Positions 8,340 to 15,159 of a stretch of DNA of 32,659 bases are shown in pieces (position 1 is the stretch's first letter; each line of letters begins with the position of its first letter). The stretch lies in contig MEOR01000114.1 of the NCBI GenBank assembly GCA_001769295.1, forward strand, positions 1,753-34,411. Direction: 5' to 3'. The position numbers were made by a program, and so were the translations under genes. Below the pieces are notes generated by a model that saw nothing but the letters and a program-made list of their open reading frames with translations, was not told where the DNA came from and made no database searches. The DNA comes from Bacteroidetes bacterium GWF2_49_14 (lineage in GTDB: Bacteria > Bacteroidota > Bacteroidia > Bacteroidales > UBA12481).

Positions 8340-8347
8340 CAAAAATA
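8340..8347 (-). promoter_or_regulatory. Exact TAnnTTTG -7 box for the fucosidase gene
   Basis: On the minus strand the sequence reads TATTTTTG, matching the Bacteroidota -7 element. It lies 17 bp before the fucosidase start codon, implying a very short leader. No TTTG was seen at the expected -33 distance, so the call rests on the -7 element and position alone. The divergent MFS gene must have its own promoter in the same 8323-8408 stretch; I could not identify it. Confidence 0.4.
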
Positions 8348-8378
8348 GGGATTTATTCATCGGGATTTCGGGAATTGG

Positions 8379-9596
8379 ATGCAAATTCGCACGATAAACC
8401 TGCATCCTATGATTTTAAAGCAGCCTGGTTCAAATAGCCTGTGGACCCGTAATTTTACTCTGCTAACCCTTTCATTGGTCCTGATATCCACGGCGTTCTA
8501 CCTTCTGATGCCTACGTTGCCGGTCTATCTGCAGGAAGTTTTGCAGGCCAACAAGAAAGAAGTGGGTATCATCATGGCCATGTATACCCTGGCAGCGCTC
8601 CTGGTTCGCCCTTTTACCGGATTTGTTCTCGATACCTATGGCCGTAAAACCCTCTTCCTGATCTCCATTGTACTGTTCTCCATTCTTTTTTTCCTCTACC
8701 CGGTTTCGGCGGCTATTCTTCCGCTGATGATCCTGCGCTTTCTGCACGGACTTAACTGGGGTGCTGCAACGACTTCCGGTTTCACACTGGTTGTAGATTT
8801 TGTGCCTTATGAAAAGCGGGGCAGGGGGATCGGTTATTTCGGTCTCTCTTTTACCATTGCCATGTCGATCGGGCCCGTTCTGGGGATTAAATTGATGCAG
8901 ACCGGCAGTTTTACGATGGTTTTTCTGATCGCAGGTGTGATTTCATTCCTGGGTGCGGGAGCATCCCTCCTGCTGTCCTATCCCCGGTTTGACCGACCGG
9001 AAAGAAGGACATTCAGCTTTAAAAAGCTTATCGCAAAACAATCGCTCCCGGTTTCTGCAAACATGATGATTCTGGCGGCCACGAATGGCGGGATCATCAC
9101 TTTTGTTACCCTTTATGCGAAGGAGATCGGACTGAATCACCTGACGGGATGGTTCTTTTTCGTGATGGCTGGAGGAACGGCACTTACGCGAGTCTTTTCC
9201 GGCAAGCTTTTCGACAAGTATGGCCCAACACTGATATCGGTTTTCGGAATACTCGCCGTGTCGGGCGGGATGATGCTGCTTTCACAGATTCCCATTCCAT
9301 TTGGGTTTCTGGCCGCAGGATTCACAGTGGGTATCGGTTTTGGGGTGATTTTTCCAACCCTCCAGACTATGGCCAACAATGTGGTTCACCGCGACAGGAG
9401 AGGCGCCGCAAATTCCACCTTTCTTACGGGGCTTGATCTGGGAATTGGCATCGGAGCCGTCCTTACCGGCATTTTTGCAGGGCGCATGGGGTTATCCTGG
9501 ACCTATGAAATGTCTTCACTCTTTGCCCTCGGCGGACTGCTGTTCTTTTTGCTGTTCAGCCTGCCGCATTACAGCAGGAACAGGATAGCGGAATGA
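8379..9596 (+). CDS. MFS transporter, 12-helix drug/sugar exporter type
   Basis: A 405-residue inner-membrane secondary transporter of full MFS length with about 12 hydrophobic segments. Motif A is clear in the loop after TM2 (GFVLDTYGRKTLFL, about residues 80-93), followed by RFLHGLNWGAATT in the TM4 region and a weak repeat in the second half (GKLFDKYGPTLIS). Two starts are possible: 8379, or the in-frame ATG at 8409 (MILKQPG). The later one leaves more room for a promoter and trims a hydrophilic ten-residue extension. The sequence resembles the multidrug or metallophore-efflux branch more than known sugar importers, so a role with the adjacent fucosidase and arabinofuranosidase is only suggested by position. 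Substrate unknown. Confidence 0.88.
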   Translation: MQIRTINLHPMILKQPGSNSLWTRNFTLLTLSLVLISTAFYLLMPTLPVYLQEVLQANKKEVGIIMAMYTLAALLVRPFTGFVLDTYGRKTLFLISIVLFSILFFLYPVSAAILPLMILRFLHGLNWGAATTSGFTLVVDFVPYEKRGRGIGYFGLSFTIAMSIGPVLGIKLMQTGSFTMVFLIAGVISFLGAGASLLLSYPRFDRPERRTFSFKKLIAKQSLPVSANMMILAATNGGIITFVTLYAKEIGLNHLTGWFFFVMAGGTALTRVFSGKLFDKYGPTLISVFGILAVSGGMMLLSQIPIPFGFLAAGFTVGIGFGVIFPTLQTMANNVVHRDRRGAANSTFLTGLDLGIGIGAVLTGIFAGRMGLSWTYEMSSLFALGGLLFFLLFSLPHYSRNRIAE

Positions 9597-9669
9597 CTTG
9601 TATGGGCGCATGGCGTGCGCCCGGGCTGCAGCGTTTTTTCGTGACGCGTGACGCGTGATGCGGAAGACA

Positions 9670-9803
9670 CTGTCATCCCGACGAAAGTCGGGATCCCATG
9701 CCTCGCAGCTCCTGTCAGGAGATTCCGGCTTTCACCGGAATGACAGCCTTGCCGTACAGGCCGGCCTCAGTGCCGGCCTAACCAGTAACCAGTAACCAGC
9801 AAC
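9670..9803. repeat. Dispersed intergenic repeat, copy 2 (inverted relative to copy at 11428)
   Basis: Three hairpins in a row: ATCCCGAC-GAAA-GTCGGGAT (9675-9694), ATTCCGG/CCGGAAT (9722-9741) and AGGCCGGC/GCCGGCCT (9758-9779), then a tail of AACCAGT units (9780-9803). The whole block is the reverse complement, with scattered changes, of 11428-11555. Just upstream, around 9642-9660, lie three near-copies of the 7-mer GTGACGC. The block sits between the MFS stop and the arabinofuranosidase promoter and could terminate the MFS transcript. Confidence 0.8.
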
Positions 9804-9841
9804 AGACGCATGTATGCGTCTCTACAATTTTCCTATCTTTG
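9804..9841 (+). promoter_or_regulatory. Arabinofuranosidase promoter region: -7 box plus upstream palindrome
   Basis: TATCTTTG at 9834-9841 matches TAnnTTTG exactly and lies 34 bp before the preferred start codon at 9876. An 8-bp palindrome AGACGCAT-GT-ATGCGTCT (9804-9821) occupies roughly the -33 region. It could be an operator, or simply the end of the adjoining repeat element, since GACGC-type hairpins often accompany such repeats. Confidence 0.45.
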
Positions 9842-9875
9842 ATAAACGTATCTCATACACTAATTGCCAAATCTT

Positions 9876-11423
9876 ATGAAAAAACTCCTTACCCTCCTCG
9901 TTTTTTTTATGTGTTTTGTATCGATTAAATCGCAGGAAACCAATAAGTTGATTGTTGATACTCAAAAGAAGGACATCAGGATTAACAAAAACATTTACGG
10001 TCATTTTGCAGAGCATCTGGGCCGTTGCATTTACGATGGCATCTGGGTGGGACCGGATTCTAAGATTCCCAATGTGAACGGGTACCGCAAGGATATTCTT
10101 GATGCTTTAAAGGAGATGAAAATCCCCGTACTGCGGTGGCCTGGCGGTTGTTTTGCCGATACCTACCACTGGAAGGACGGAATCGGGCCGAAAGAGAAGC
10201 GGTTGAAAATGATGAATTATCACTGGGGCGGGGTAGTCGAAGACAATACGTTTGGAACGCATGAGTTCCTGAATCTTTGTGAAATGCTTGGTTGTGAACC
10301 TTATATTTCTGCCAATGTGGGTAGCGGATCCGTTGTTGAGATGACCGACTGGATCGAATACATGAATTCCGATAAGGATGTTCCGATGGCGAACCTGCGG
10401 CGGCAGAACGGCCGGGAGAAACCCTGGAACGTGAAATATATCGGAATTGGTAATGAGAGTTGGGGTTGTGGCGGGAGCATGACTCCGGATTACTATGTGA
10501 ACCTCCTTAGAAATTATTCCGAGATGGCCGGCATTTATGGTCAGTGGAAGTTGTACCAGATCGGATGCGGGGCCAACGGTGCCGACTACAACTGGACGGA
10601 TGTATTAATGAAACAGAAGCCCGGAAGCATGAGCGGACTGTCACTGCACTATTACACCATTGCAGGTGCTGGCTGGGGCAATAAATCGGCGGCCACGGGA
10701 TTTGAAAAGAAATACTATTTCTCAGGTCTGGAAAAAGCATTGAAGATCAATGAGCTGATTGAAAAGCACAGCCAGATTATGGATAAATATGATCCGCAGA
10801 AGCGAATCGGTTTGATGGTGGATGAGTGGGGAATCTGGACCGATGTTGAGCCCGGAACCGAGCCCGGTTTTCTGTTTCAGCAGAATTCCATGCGGGATGC
10901 CCTGATTGCCGCAGTTACCCTCGACATTTTCAATAATCATGCCGACCGGGTAAAAATGGCCAATATTGCACAGACTATTAACGTTTTACAGGCTGTTATC
11001 CTGACGGAAAAGGAGAAAATGGTCCTTACCCCAACCTATCATGTTTTCAAAATGTACAGCGCCCATCAGGACGGAAAATTGCTGAATGGAAAGCTGATAT
11101 GCGAGGATTATGAGATGGACGGTAAGAAGATTCCGGCTTTGTCCGGCTCGGTTAGTGAAGATACCAACGGAAATATACACCTCACACTTTCTAACCTGAA
11201 CCCCGATAAAGAAATCACACTTTCTGTAGAACTGGTAGGCAAGACTTTTGAGAAGGTTAATTCTGCCACTGTTCTTACTGCCCCGGAATACAATTCCTAT
11301 AATTCCTTCGATAAACCGAATACGGTGAAAACCGTTGATTTCAAGGGATTCAAAAAGACCGGCGCTACGGGCTTGCAGGTAACACTGCCGGCTAAATCTG
11401 TGGTGGCGGTGGAGGTGAGGTAA
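9876..11423 (+). CDS. Secreted GH51 alpha-L-arabinofuranosidase
   Basis: A 515-residue retaining glycosidase releasing terminal alpha-L-arabinofuranose from arabinan or arabinoxylan fragments. I chose the ATG at 9876 (MKKLLTLLVFFMCF) over 9864 because it begins a normal signal peptide ending near SIKSQ. The GH51 barrel follows: YGHFAEHLGR, RWPGGCFADTYHW, and the acid/base Glu194 in GIGNESWG; the nucleophile Glu317 lies in VDEWGIW. A C-terminal beta-sandwich domain (about residues 405-515) completes the family's normal architecture. Many GH51 enzymes are cytoplasmic; the signal peptide indicates a periplasmic or surface location here. It stands alone between two inverted repeat copies, with its own -7 box at 9834-9841, so it may be independently regulated. 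There are no arabinose catabolic genes nearby. Confidence 0.93.
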   Translation: MKKLLTLLVFFMCFVSIKSQETNKLIVDTQKKDIRINKNIYGHFAEHLGRCIYDGIWVGPDSKIPNVNGYRKDILDALKEMKIPVLRWPGGCFADTYHWKDGIGPKEKRLKMMNYHWGGVVEDNTFGTHEFLNLCEMLGCEPYISANVGSGSVVEMTDWIEYMNSDKDVPMANLRRQNGREKPWNVKYIGIGNESWGCGGSMTPDYYVNLLRNYSEMAGIYGQWKLYQIGCGANGADYNWTDVLMKQKPGSMSGLSLHYYTIAGAGWGNKSAATGFEKKYYFSGLEKALKINELIEKHSQIMDKYDPQKRIGLMVDEWGIWTDVEPGTEPGFLFQQNSMRDALIAAVTLDIFNNHADRVKMANIAQTINVLQAVILTEKEKMVLTPTYHVFKMYSAHQDGKLLNGKLICEDYEMDGKKIPALSGSVSEDTNGNIHLTLSNLNPDKEITLSVELVGKTFEKVNSATVLTAPEYNSYNSFDKPNTVKTVDFKGFKKTGATGLQVTLPAKSVVAVEVR

Positions 11424-11427
11424 GGCT

Positions 11428-11555
11428 GGTTGCCGGTTGCCGGTTAGGCCGGCACTGAGGCCGGCCGGTACGGCTGGGCTGTCATTCCGGCGAAAGCCGG
11501 AATCTCCTGCCTGGAGCTTCGAGGGAGGAGATCCCGACTTTCGTCGGGATGACAG
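11428..11555. repeat. Dispersed intergenic repeat, copy 3 (between convergent genes)
   Basis: This begins 5 bp after the arabinofuranosidase stop with GGTTGCCGGTTGCCGGTTAG. It then carries a GGCCGGC hairpin, ATTCCGGC-GAAA-GCCGGAAT, and ATCCCGAC-TTTC-GTCGGGAT, ending in GACAG. It is the reverse complement of 9670-9803 with scattered substitutions. Downstream (about 11580-11630) lies a degenerate run of CCTCGGAC/CCCGAATC-like 8-mers. Together these fill the 237-bp gap to the convergent radical SAM gene; no gene was seen in it. Confidence 0.8.
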
Positions 11556-11660
11556 GAAGGGACGGAATCTGGCCAGAGCGGCCTCGAACCCCGAATCCCG
11601 AACCTCGGACCTCGGACCTTGAACCCAAAAACTAAAATCCATAGGATCACGGGTTGCGCC

Positions 11661-12749
11661 TCACGGTTCACCCGTCACGATCTTATTAAAATGGCACCTG
11701 CGCAACCTCAGATTGCCATAGTCCCATTCATGCAGTCCACCACCCTCGCAAAATTTGTATTCGCTGCAGATGGAGCATTCATGGATCCGGTTCCAGGAGC
11801 GGTTTCGGAAGGGGCGGAACTGCTTTTCCCACACATCGTTAAAATCATCCTGGTAAATGTTTCCCTGGACAAGTGTTCTATCGATATTCGGACAGGCTGA
11901 AATGGATCCGTCGGCCAGGATAGACCCGATATGAACCCCGGCCCTGCAGAAGAAAAATCCCTCCCGGGCAACCCCTTCGTAAGGTCCGATATAGGCTTCG
12001 CAGCTGAACGATGCCTCGGGGACCTCCCTGTTTTTCCGGTTTTCCCTGATGAAATGCATCAGTTTTTTTAATTCCTCCCCATCCAGCTGTAATTCAGGTT
12101 CATTTGCAGCCCGGCCTATCGGACTGATGGTAAAAAGTCTCCAGTTCCGGATACCTGTTTCGGCAAGCTCATTTTGGATACCCTCTAAATGGTGAATGGT
12201 CCTTTTATTGACACAGGTAACAACATCGGAATTAAGCCTGCCCTGGCGTGCAACCAGCCGGATGGCTTCAAGCGCCCTTCGATGGCTGTCGGGATTGTTG
12301 CGCAGCCAGTTATGATCGTCTGAGAGTCCGTCGAGGCTTACCGTGACGGCGCCGAGGCCGGCATTGACAAGCTGGTTTAACCGGTCAGGGGTTAAGGCAT
12401 ACCCATTGGTTACCATGCTCCACCGGAAACCTTGTTCTCGAAGCCTGAAGCCAATTTCGGCCAAATCCTTACGCAGCAAGGGTTCGCCTCCGGTGAGTAC
12501 CACCGTAATGTTGGCGGGAGGATGAACTTTTGCAATCCGTGCGGTTGTACCGAGGAAATCCTCAGCCGGCATGTCCGGTATGCTGGAATTGGTAAGGCAA
12601 TCGGAACCGCAATGGAGGCAACTCAGGTTGCACCGGAGCGTGCATTCCCAAAAAAGGTAGCGGAGCGGATGGAGAGCAGATTCGTTTTTCCTGAAGCGGC
12701 GGAAGGTGTTCAGCAGAATCCGCTGCTTAACTGTGAGGCCGGCCGACAA
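11661..12749 (-). CDS. Radical SAM/SPASM enzyme of an rSAM/lipoprotein system
   Basis: A 362-residue iron-sulfur enzyme. The radical SAM cluster is Cys40-x3-Cys44-x2-Cys47 in CTLRCNLSCLHC, with SAM-binding GGEP at 87-90; Cys36 and Cys51 flank it. The C-terminal third is a SPASM domain with Cys250, 268, 286, 325, 328, 334 and 352, expected to hold auxiliary clusters. Such enzymes commonly modify peptides or proteins. It starts 6 bp after the lipoprotein gene at 12756-13196, the arrangement I know from the Bacteroidota families TIGR04133 (enzyme) and TIGR04134 (lipoprotein). The natural reading is that it modifies that lipoprotein, perhaps near the conserved-looking CYGTP segment, before export. 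The modification is unknown to me. Confidence 0.88.
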   Translation of the reverse strand: MSAGLTVKQRILLNTFRRFRKNESALHPLRYLFWECTLRCNLSCLHCGSDCLTNSSIPDMPAEDFLGTTARIAKVHPPANITVVLTGGEPLLRKDLAEIGFRLREQGFRWSMVTNGYALTPDRLNQLVNAGLGAVTVSLDGLSDDHNWLRNNPDSHRRALEAIRLVARQGRLNSDVVTCVNKRTIHHLEGIQNELAETGIRNWRLFTISPIGRAANEPELQLDGEELKKLMHFIRENRKNREVPEASFSCEAYIGPYEGVAREGFFFCRAGVHIGSILADGSISACPNIDRTLVQGNIYQDDFNDVWEKQFRPFRNRSWNRIHECSICSEYKFCEGGGLHEWDYGNLRLRRCHFNKIVTGEP

Positions 12750-12755
12750 ACCGAA

Positions 12756-13196
12756 TCAGTTTAATTCGATCCTGAGATCAATAGATTCGATTGTTTCGGG
12801 CACAGTTATCACGGTATCTTTAGCCTGATAAACTCCGTTCAGCGCGCCATCGGTATCGGTAACCGAGATCCGGTATTCCGGCTGGCGTTCGGTGTACAGC
12901 ATGAAAGTGCCGTCGGAAGCTGTTTCTGTGTACTGTCCATTGGACGGAACGCTGACTTTTATACCCTGAATCCCTTCCTTTGTAGAGCCCGAAACGACCT
13001 TCCCCTGTACCAGCAGATCGAGGCCAAAATCCTGAGGCGTGCCGTAGCAGGCCTGAAAAGTAAACATGATCCCCGACAGGCTGAAGATGCCGAAGATCGT
13101 GCGGAAGAGGTTGTTACGGCGGAAGAAGCCCCGGGCTGAAACCACGGGGTTATTGATATCTGCCGAACCTGACTGGTGGTTTTGTAAATTTTTCAT
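12756..13196 (-). CDS. Radical SAM-associated putative lipoprotein (TIGR04134-like)
   Basis: A 146-residue exported protein starting at the ATG at 13194-13196; the upstream extension to 13232 has no signal-like content. A long basic N-region (residues 1-30, with ARGFFRRNN) is followed by a hydrophobic stretch (about 31-48) and the putative lipidated Cys50 in FTFQAC. The residues after it, CYGTPQDFGLDLLVQGKV, resemble the family I know as the radical SAM-associated lipoprotein. The mature part (about 60-146) looks like a carboxypeptidase-regulatory-like beta-sandwich (GIQGIKVSV, TASDGTFMLY, TDTDGALNGVY). The unusually long, twin-basic N-region precedes a non-standard lipobox (TFQAC). It is the first gene of the pair with the SPASM enzyme. 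The substrate role is inferred from linkage. Confidence 0.82.
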   Translation of the reverse strand: MKNLQNHQSGSADINNPVVSARGFFRRNNLFRTIFGIFSLSGIMFTFQACYGTPQDFGLDLLVQGKVVSGSTKEGIQGIKVSVPSNGQYTETASDGTFMLYTERQPEYRISVTDTDGALNGVYQAKDTVITVPETIESIDLRIELN

Positions 13197-13233
13197 AAGA
13201 CTTACATTTATAAGACCTGTTGGTCCGGCCACT

Positions 13234-13305
13234 CAACCGCCATGCCGGTTGCCTTGTCGACCGACATCCGGGCATTGACTGACCGTAAGTATTTTCCCAA
13301 AGTTA
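13234..13305 (-). promoter_or_regulatory. Promoter and leader of the rSAM/lipoprotein operon
   Basis: On the minus strand TAACTTTG at 13298-13305 is an exact TAnnTTTG box about 100 bp before the lipoprotein start, giving a long leader of roughly 90 nt. The leader contains a small hairpin, CAACCG (13234-13239) with CGGTTG (13246-13251). No riboswitch class was recognised. The box also separates this operon from the epimerase gene, whose stop is at 13324. Confidence 0.4.
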
Positions 13306-13323
13306 CGGACAAATCTTTTACAA

Positions 13324-14379
13324 TTATGGCACCTGGGAATAATAGAATCGATGAATTGCCGGTTTATGTCCATTTTGCAGGGCTCTCATAGGCTCCGATT
13401 TCCGGAGGAGGTATTTCTTTATCAGGGTATGGAAAAGAGAGTAAAGTTTTTTTGTGGAATTGCTGCCTTTGCTTTCCAGCATTCCGTAAAAGGTTTCAAG
13501 GCTGTCGCGCTGAAAATGCAGGATGGATTCCAGCTTGTCTGAGTCGGTATAGAATCCGCAGTGAAAGTTCCTTTCCGCAAAAGCTGCCTCAGGAAAATCC
13601 AGCTTTTTGAGACCCTTGATCCTGAAGGCATTGGAGAGAAATTCCCGGTAAGTAGTCCGGCAACCCCCTCCACCTGATAAATTGAATACCTGACCGCGGA
13701 TGCTGTCCTGATGATAGATGGCCTCAACCAGGGCAAATCCGGTATCGCGTGAAGTGGCAATTTCCAGGCTCGTATCCAGGGGCATGTGAAAAAACAAGGG
13801 ATCCAGTCGGGCATCCGGGCTCATGATGGCTGAAAGCCTGAAAACAGCCCAGTTTAGCCTGGATTGACGGATCATCTTTTCGGCCCGGATTTTCGTTTCC
13901 GCGTAATAATCCCCTTCGCTTGGCAGGAGTGGATCCTCTGCCGTGATCCAGGGATTATAGACCCGGTCGCCATAAACCGAAATCGAGGAGGTAAAAAGCA
14001 AAAATGCATCGGGAGAGTTTTTTTCCAGTGATCTTACCAAAACTTTTGTCCCCCCGATATTCACTTTCTCGGCCAGATCAGGTTTCAGATCGGCAAGCGG
14101 CGGAATCACAGCAGCCAGATGTATGACAAAGTCAATGTTGGCTGTGGCCCGGTCGACGACTTCCCTGTCAAAAATATTGCCGGTTATAATCCTGAATTCA
14201 TTACGGTATGGCTTGAGCTTCCTCAAAATATCCGGACTGTTTTTGTCAAGGACCGTAACTTCGTACCATGTTTTATGCTGATAGAGCTCGCGCAATACCT
14301 CAAGGCCTACCGATCCGGCACCGCCGGTGACCAGCACCCGCTTTCGGGTGGTCAATTCGCTTAATTCCTCTAAAGTCAT
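13324..14379 (-). CDS. NAD(P)-dependent epimerase/dehydratase (extended SDR)
   Basis: A 351-residue extended short-chain dehydrogenase/reductase. The Rossmann nucleotide loop is GGAGSVG (about 19-25), followed by an acidic strand end in VLDKNSP. HLAAVIPP is the typical strand-4 motif, and the catalytic pair is YYAETK (Tyr and Lys of YxxxK). It would act on a nucleotide-sugar, sterol-like or terpenoid alcohol; the exact substrate cannot be read. Its ATG overlaps the stop of the second LolA-like gene by 4 bp, so it is translationally coupled as the last gene of the RND operon. That coupling of a cytoplasmic oxidoreductase with an exporter suggests it may help make or trim the exported compound, which is inference. 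Confidence 0.85.
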   Translation of the reverse strand: MTLEELSELTTRKRVLVTGGAGSVGLEVLRELYQHKTWYEVTVLDKNSPDILRKLKPYRNEFRIITGNIFDREVVDRATANIDFVIHLAAVIPPLADLKPDLAEKVNIGGTKVLVRSLEKNSPDAFLLFTSSISVYGDRVYNPWITAEDPLLPSEGDYYAETKIRAEKMIRQSRLNWAVFRLSAIMSPDARLDPLFFHMPLDTSLEIATSRDTGFALVEAIYHQDSIRGQVFNLSGGGGCRTTYREFLSNAFRIKGLKKLDFPEAAFAERNFHCGFYTDSDKLESILHFQRDSLETFYGMLESKGSNSTKKLYSLFHTLIKKYLLRKSEPMRALQNGHKPAIHRFYYSQVP

Positions 14380-15158
14380 TGTTTTTCTATAAATGATAAG
14401 GTGAAGAATTCTTCTTTAACTGCTTTATTCAGACTGATCTGATCCATATTCATTTCGCTGAACCTGTTGTTTTTCAGATTTTTGATCACCATATGGGTGA
14501 CAAAATACTTCTGGGTTGCCGGATCCAGGAGTTTGATTCCGGTAAAGTACATTTCCTTGAAGGGAGTATTGGAAGCATCCAGAAAGACGACTTTACGGGT
14601 TATGTAATCTTTTTTGCCAATCCAGGTGACCTTGGAAGAAATTCCATAGTCAGTAGCAATCTGCGGGTTTGCCGGCAACATTATTATTTTCCAGCATTCC
14701 TGCTGATCAACCGACTCGGTTCCATCCAGGGTATAGGTGAAATCATCGATATTGCCCACTGCCAGATCGGAGTTCGAAAACTCAGAACCCATAAAGCTTT
14801 TGGTTTTCTCCGACGAGACAATCTTTCTTGATTTTCTGAGTGCCGGCATGTACACCCACATATCGTCTTCCTTTTTATCATAGTCGAAAATCAGCATTGA
14901 GGTTCCCTTCACATCGGCCGGAGCCAGAAAAACAATGACACGCTTTTCGGTCCCGTCTGGAAAAGTTCTGGAAGCCATTGTGGTTTCCCTCACCCGGGTA
15001 TTTCCCTTACCATCATGAATCTCGAGTTTAGTCCGGGACTCAAGTCCCGATACTTTCGCCTGATCGCGTGATTTCTTCATTATCTCATTCGCATTGGGTT
15101 GGGCGGCCAGACTAAGGGCAGACGCGGCCAGCAGGGTGATCATCAGGATAGTTTTCAT
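14376..15158 (-). CDS. LolA-like outer-membrane lipoprotein-sorting protein, copy 2
   Basis: A 260-residue periplasmic protein. I chose the ATG at 15156-15158 (MKTILMITLLAAS), which starts a clean signal peptide ending near SLAAQ; the longer frame to 15212 would only add repeat-derived sequence overlapping the RND gene. The core shares with the protein at 5314-6045 the motifs FLAPADVKGTSML (77-89), DDMWVYMP (98-105) and MGSEFSNSDL (123-132), so the two are paralogues of the PF17131 LolA-like type. It lies one base after the RND stop codon and overlaps the epimerase start by 4 bp. In this family such proteins often accompany MMPL/RND transporters and probably accept a lipophilic cargo in the periplasm. 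Confidence 0.86.
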   Translation of the reverse strand: MKTILMITLLAASALSLAAQPNANEIMKKSRDQAKVSGLESRTKLEIHDGKGNTRVRETTMASRTFPDGTEKRVIVFLAPADVKGTSMLIFDYDKKEDDMWVYMPALRKSRKIVSSEKTKSFMGSEFSNSDLAVGNIDDFTYTLDGTESVDQQECWKIIMLPANPQIATDYGISSKVTWIGKKDYITRKVVFLDASNTPFKEMYFTGIKLLDPATQKYFVTHMVIKNLKNNRFSEMNMDQISLNKAVKEEFFTLSFIEKQ

Positions 15159-15159
15159 T

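Noticed and set aside
9670-11555. Composite transposon carrying the arabinofuranosidase gene
   Set aside because: The flanking copies contain no transposase and no visible target duplications; they are kept as repeats only.
13197-13232. Longer start for the rSAM-associated lipoprotein
   Set aside because: The added residues are not signal-like; the internal Met starts the family-like basic N-region.
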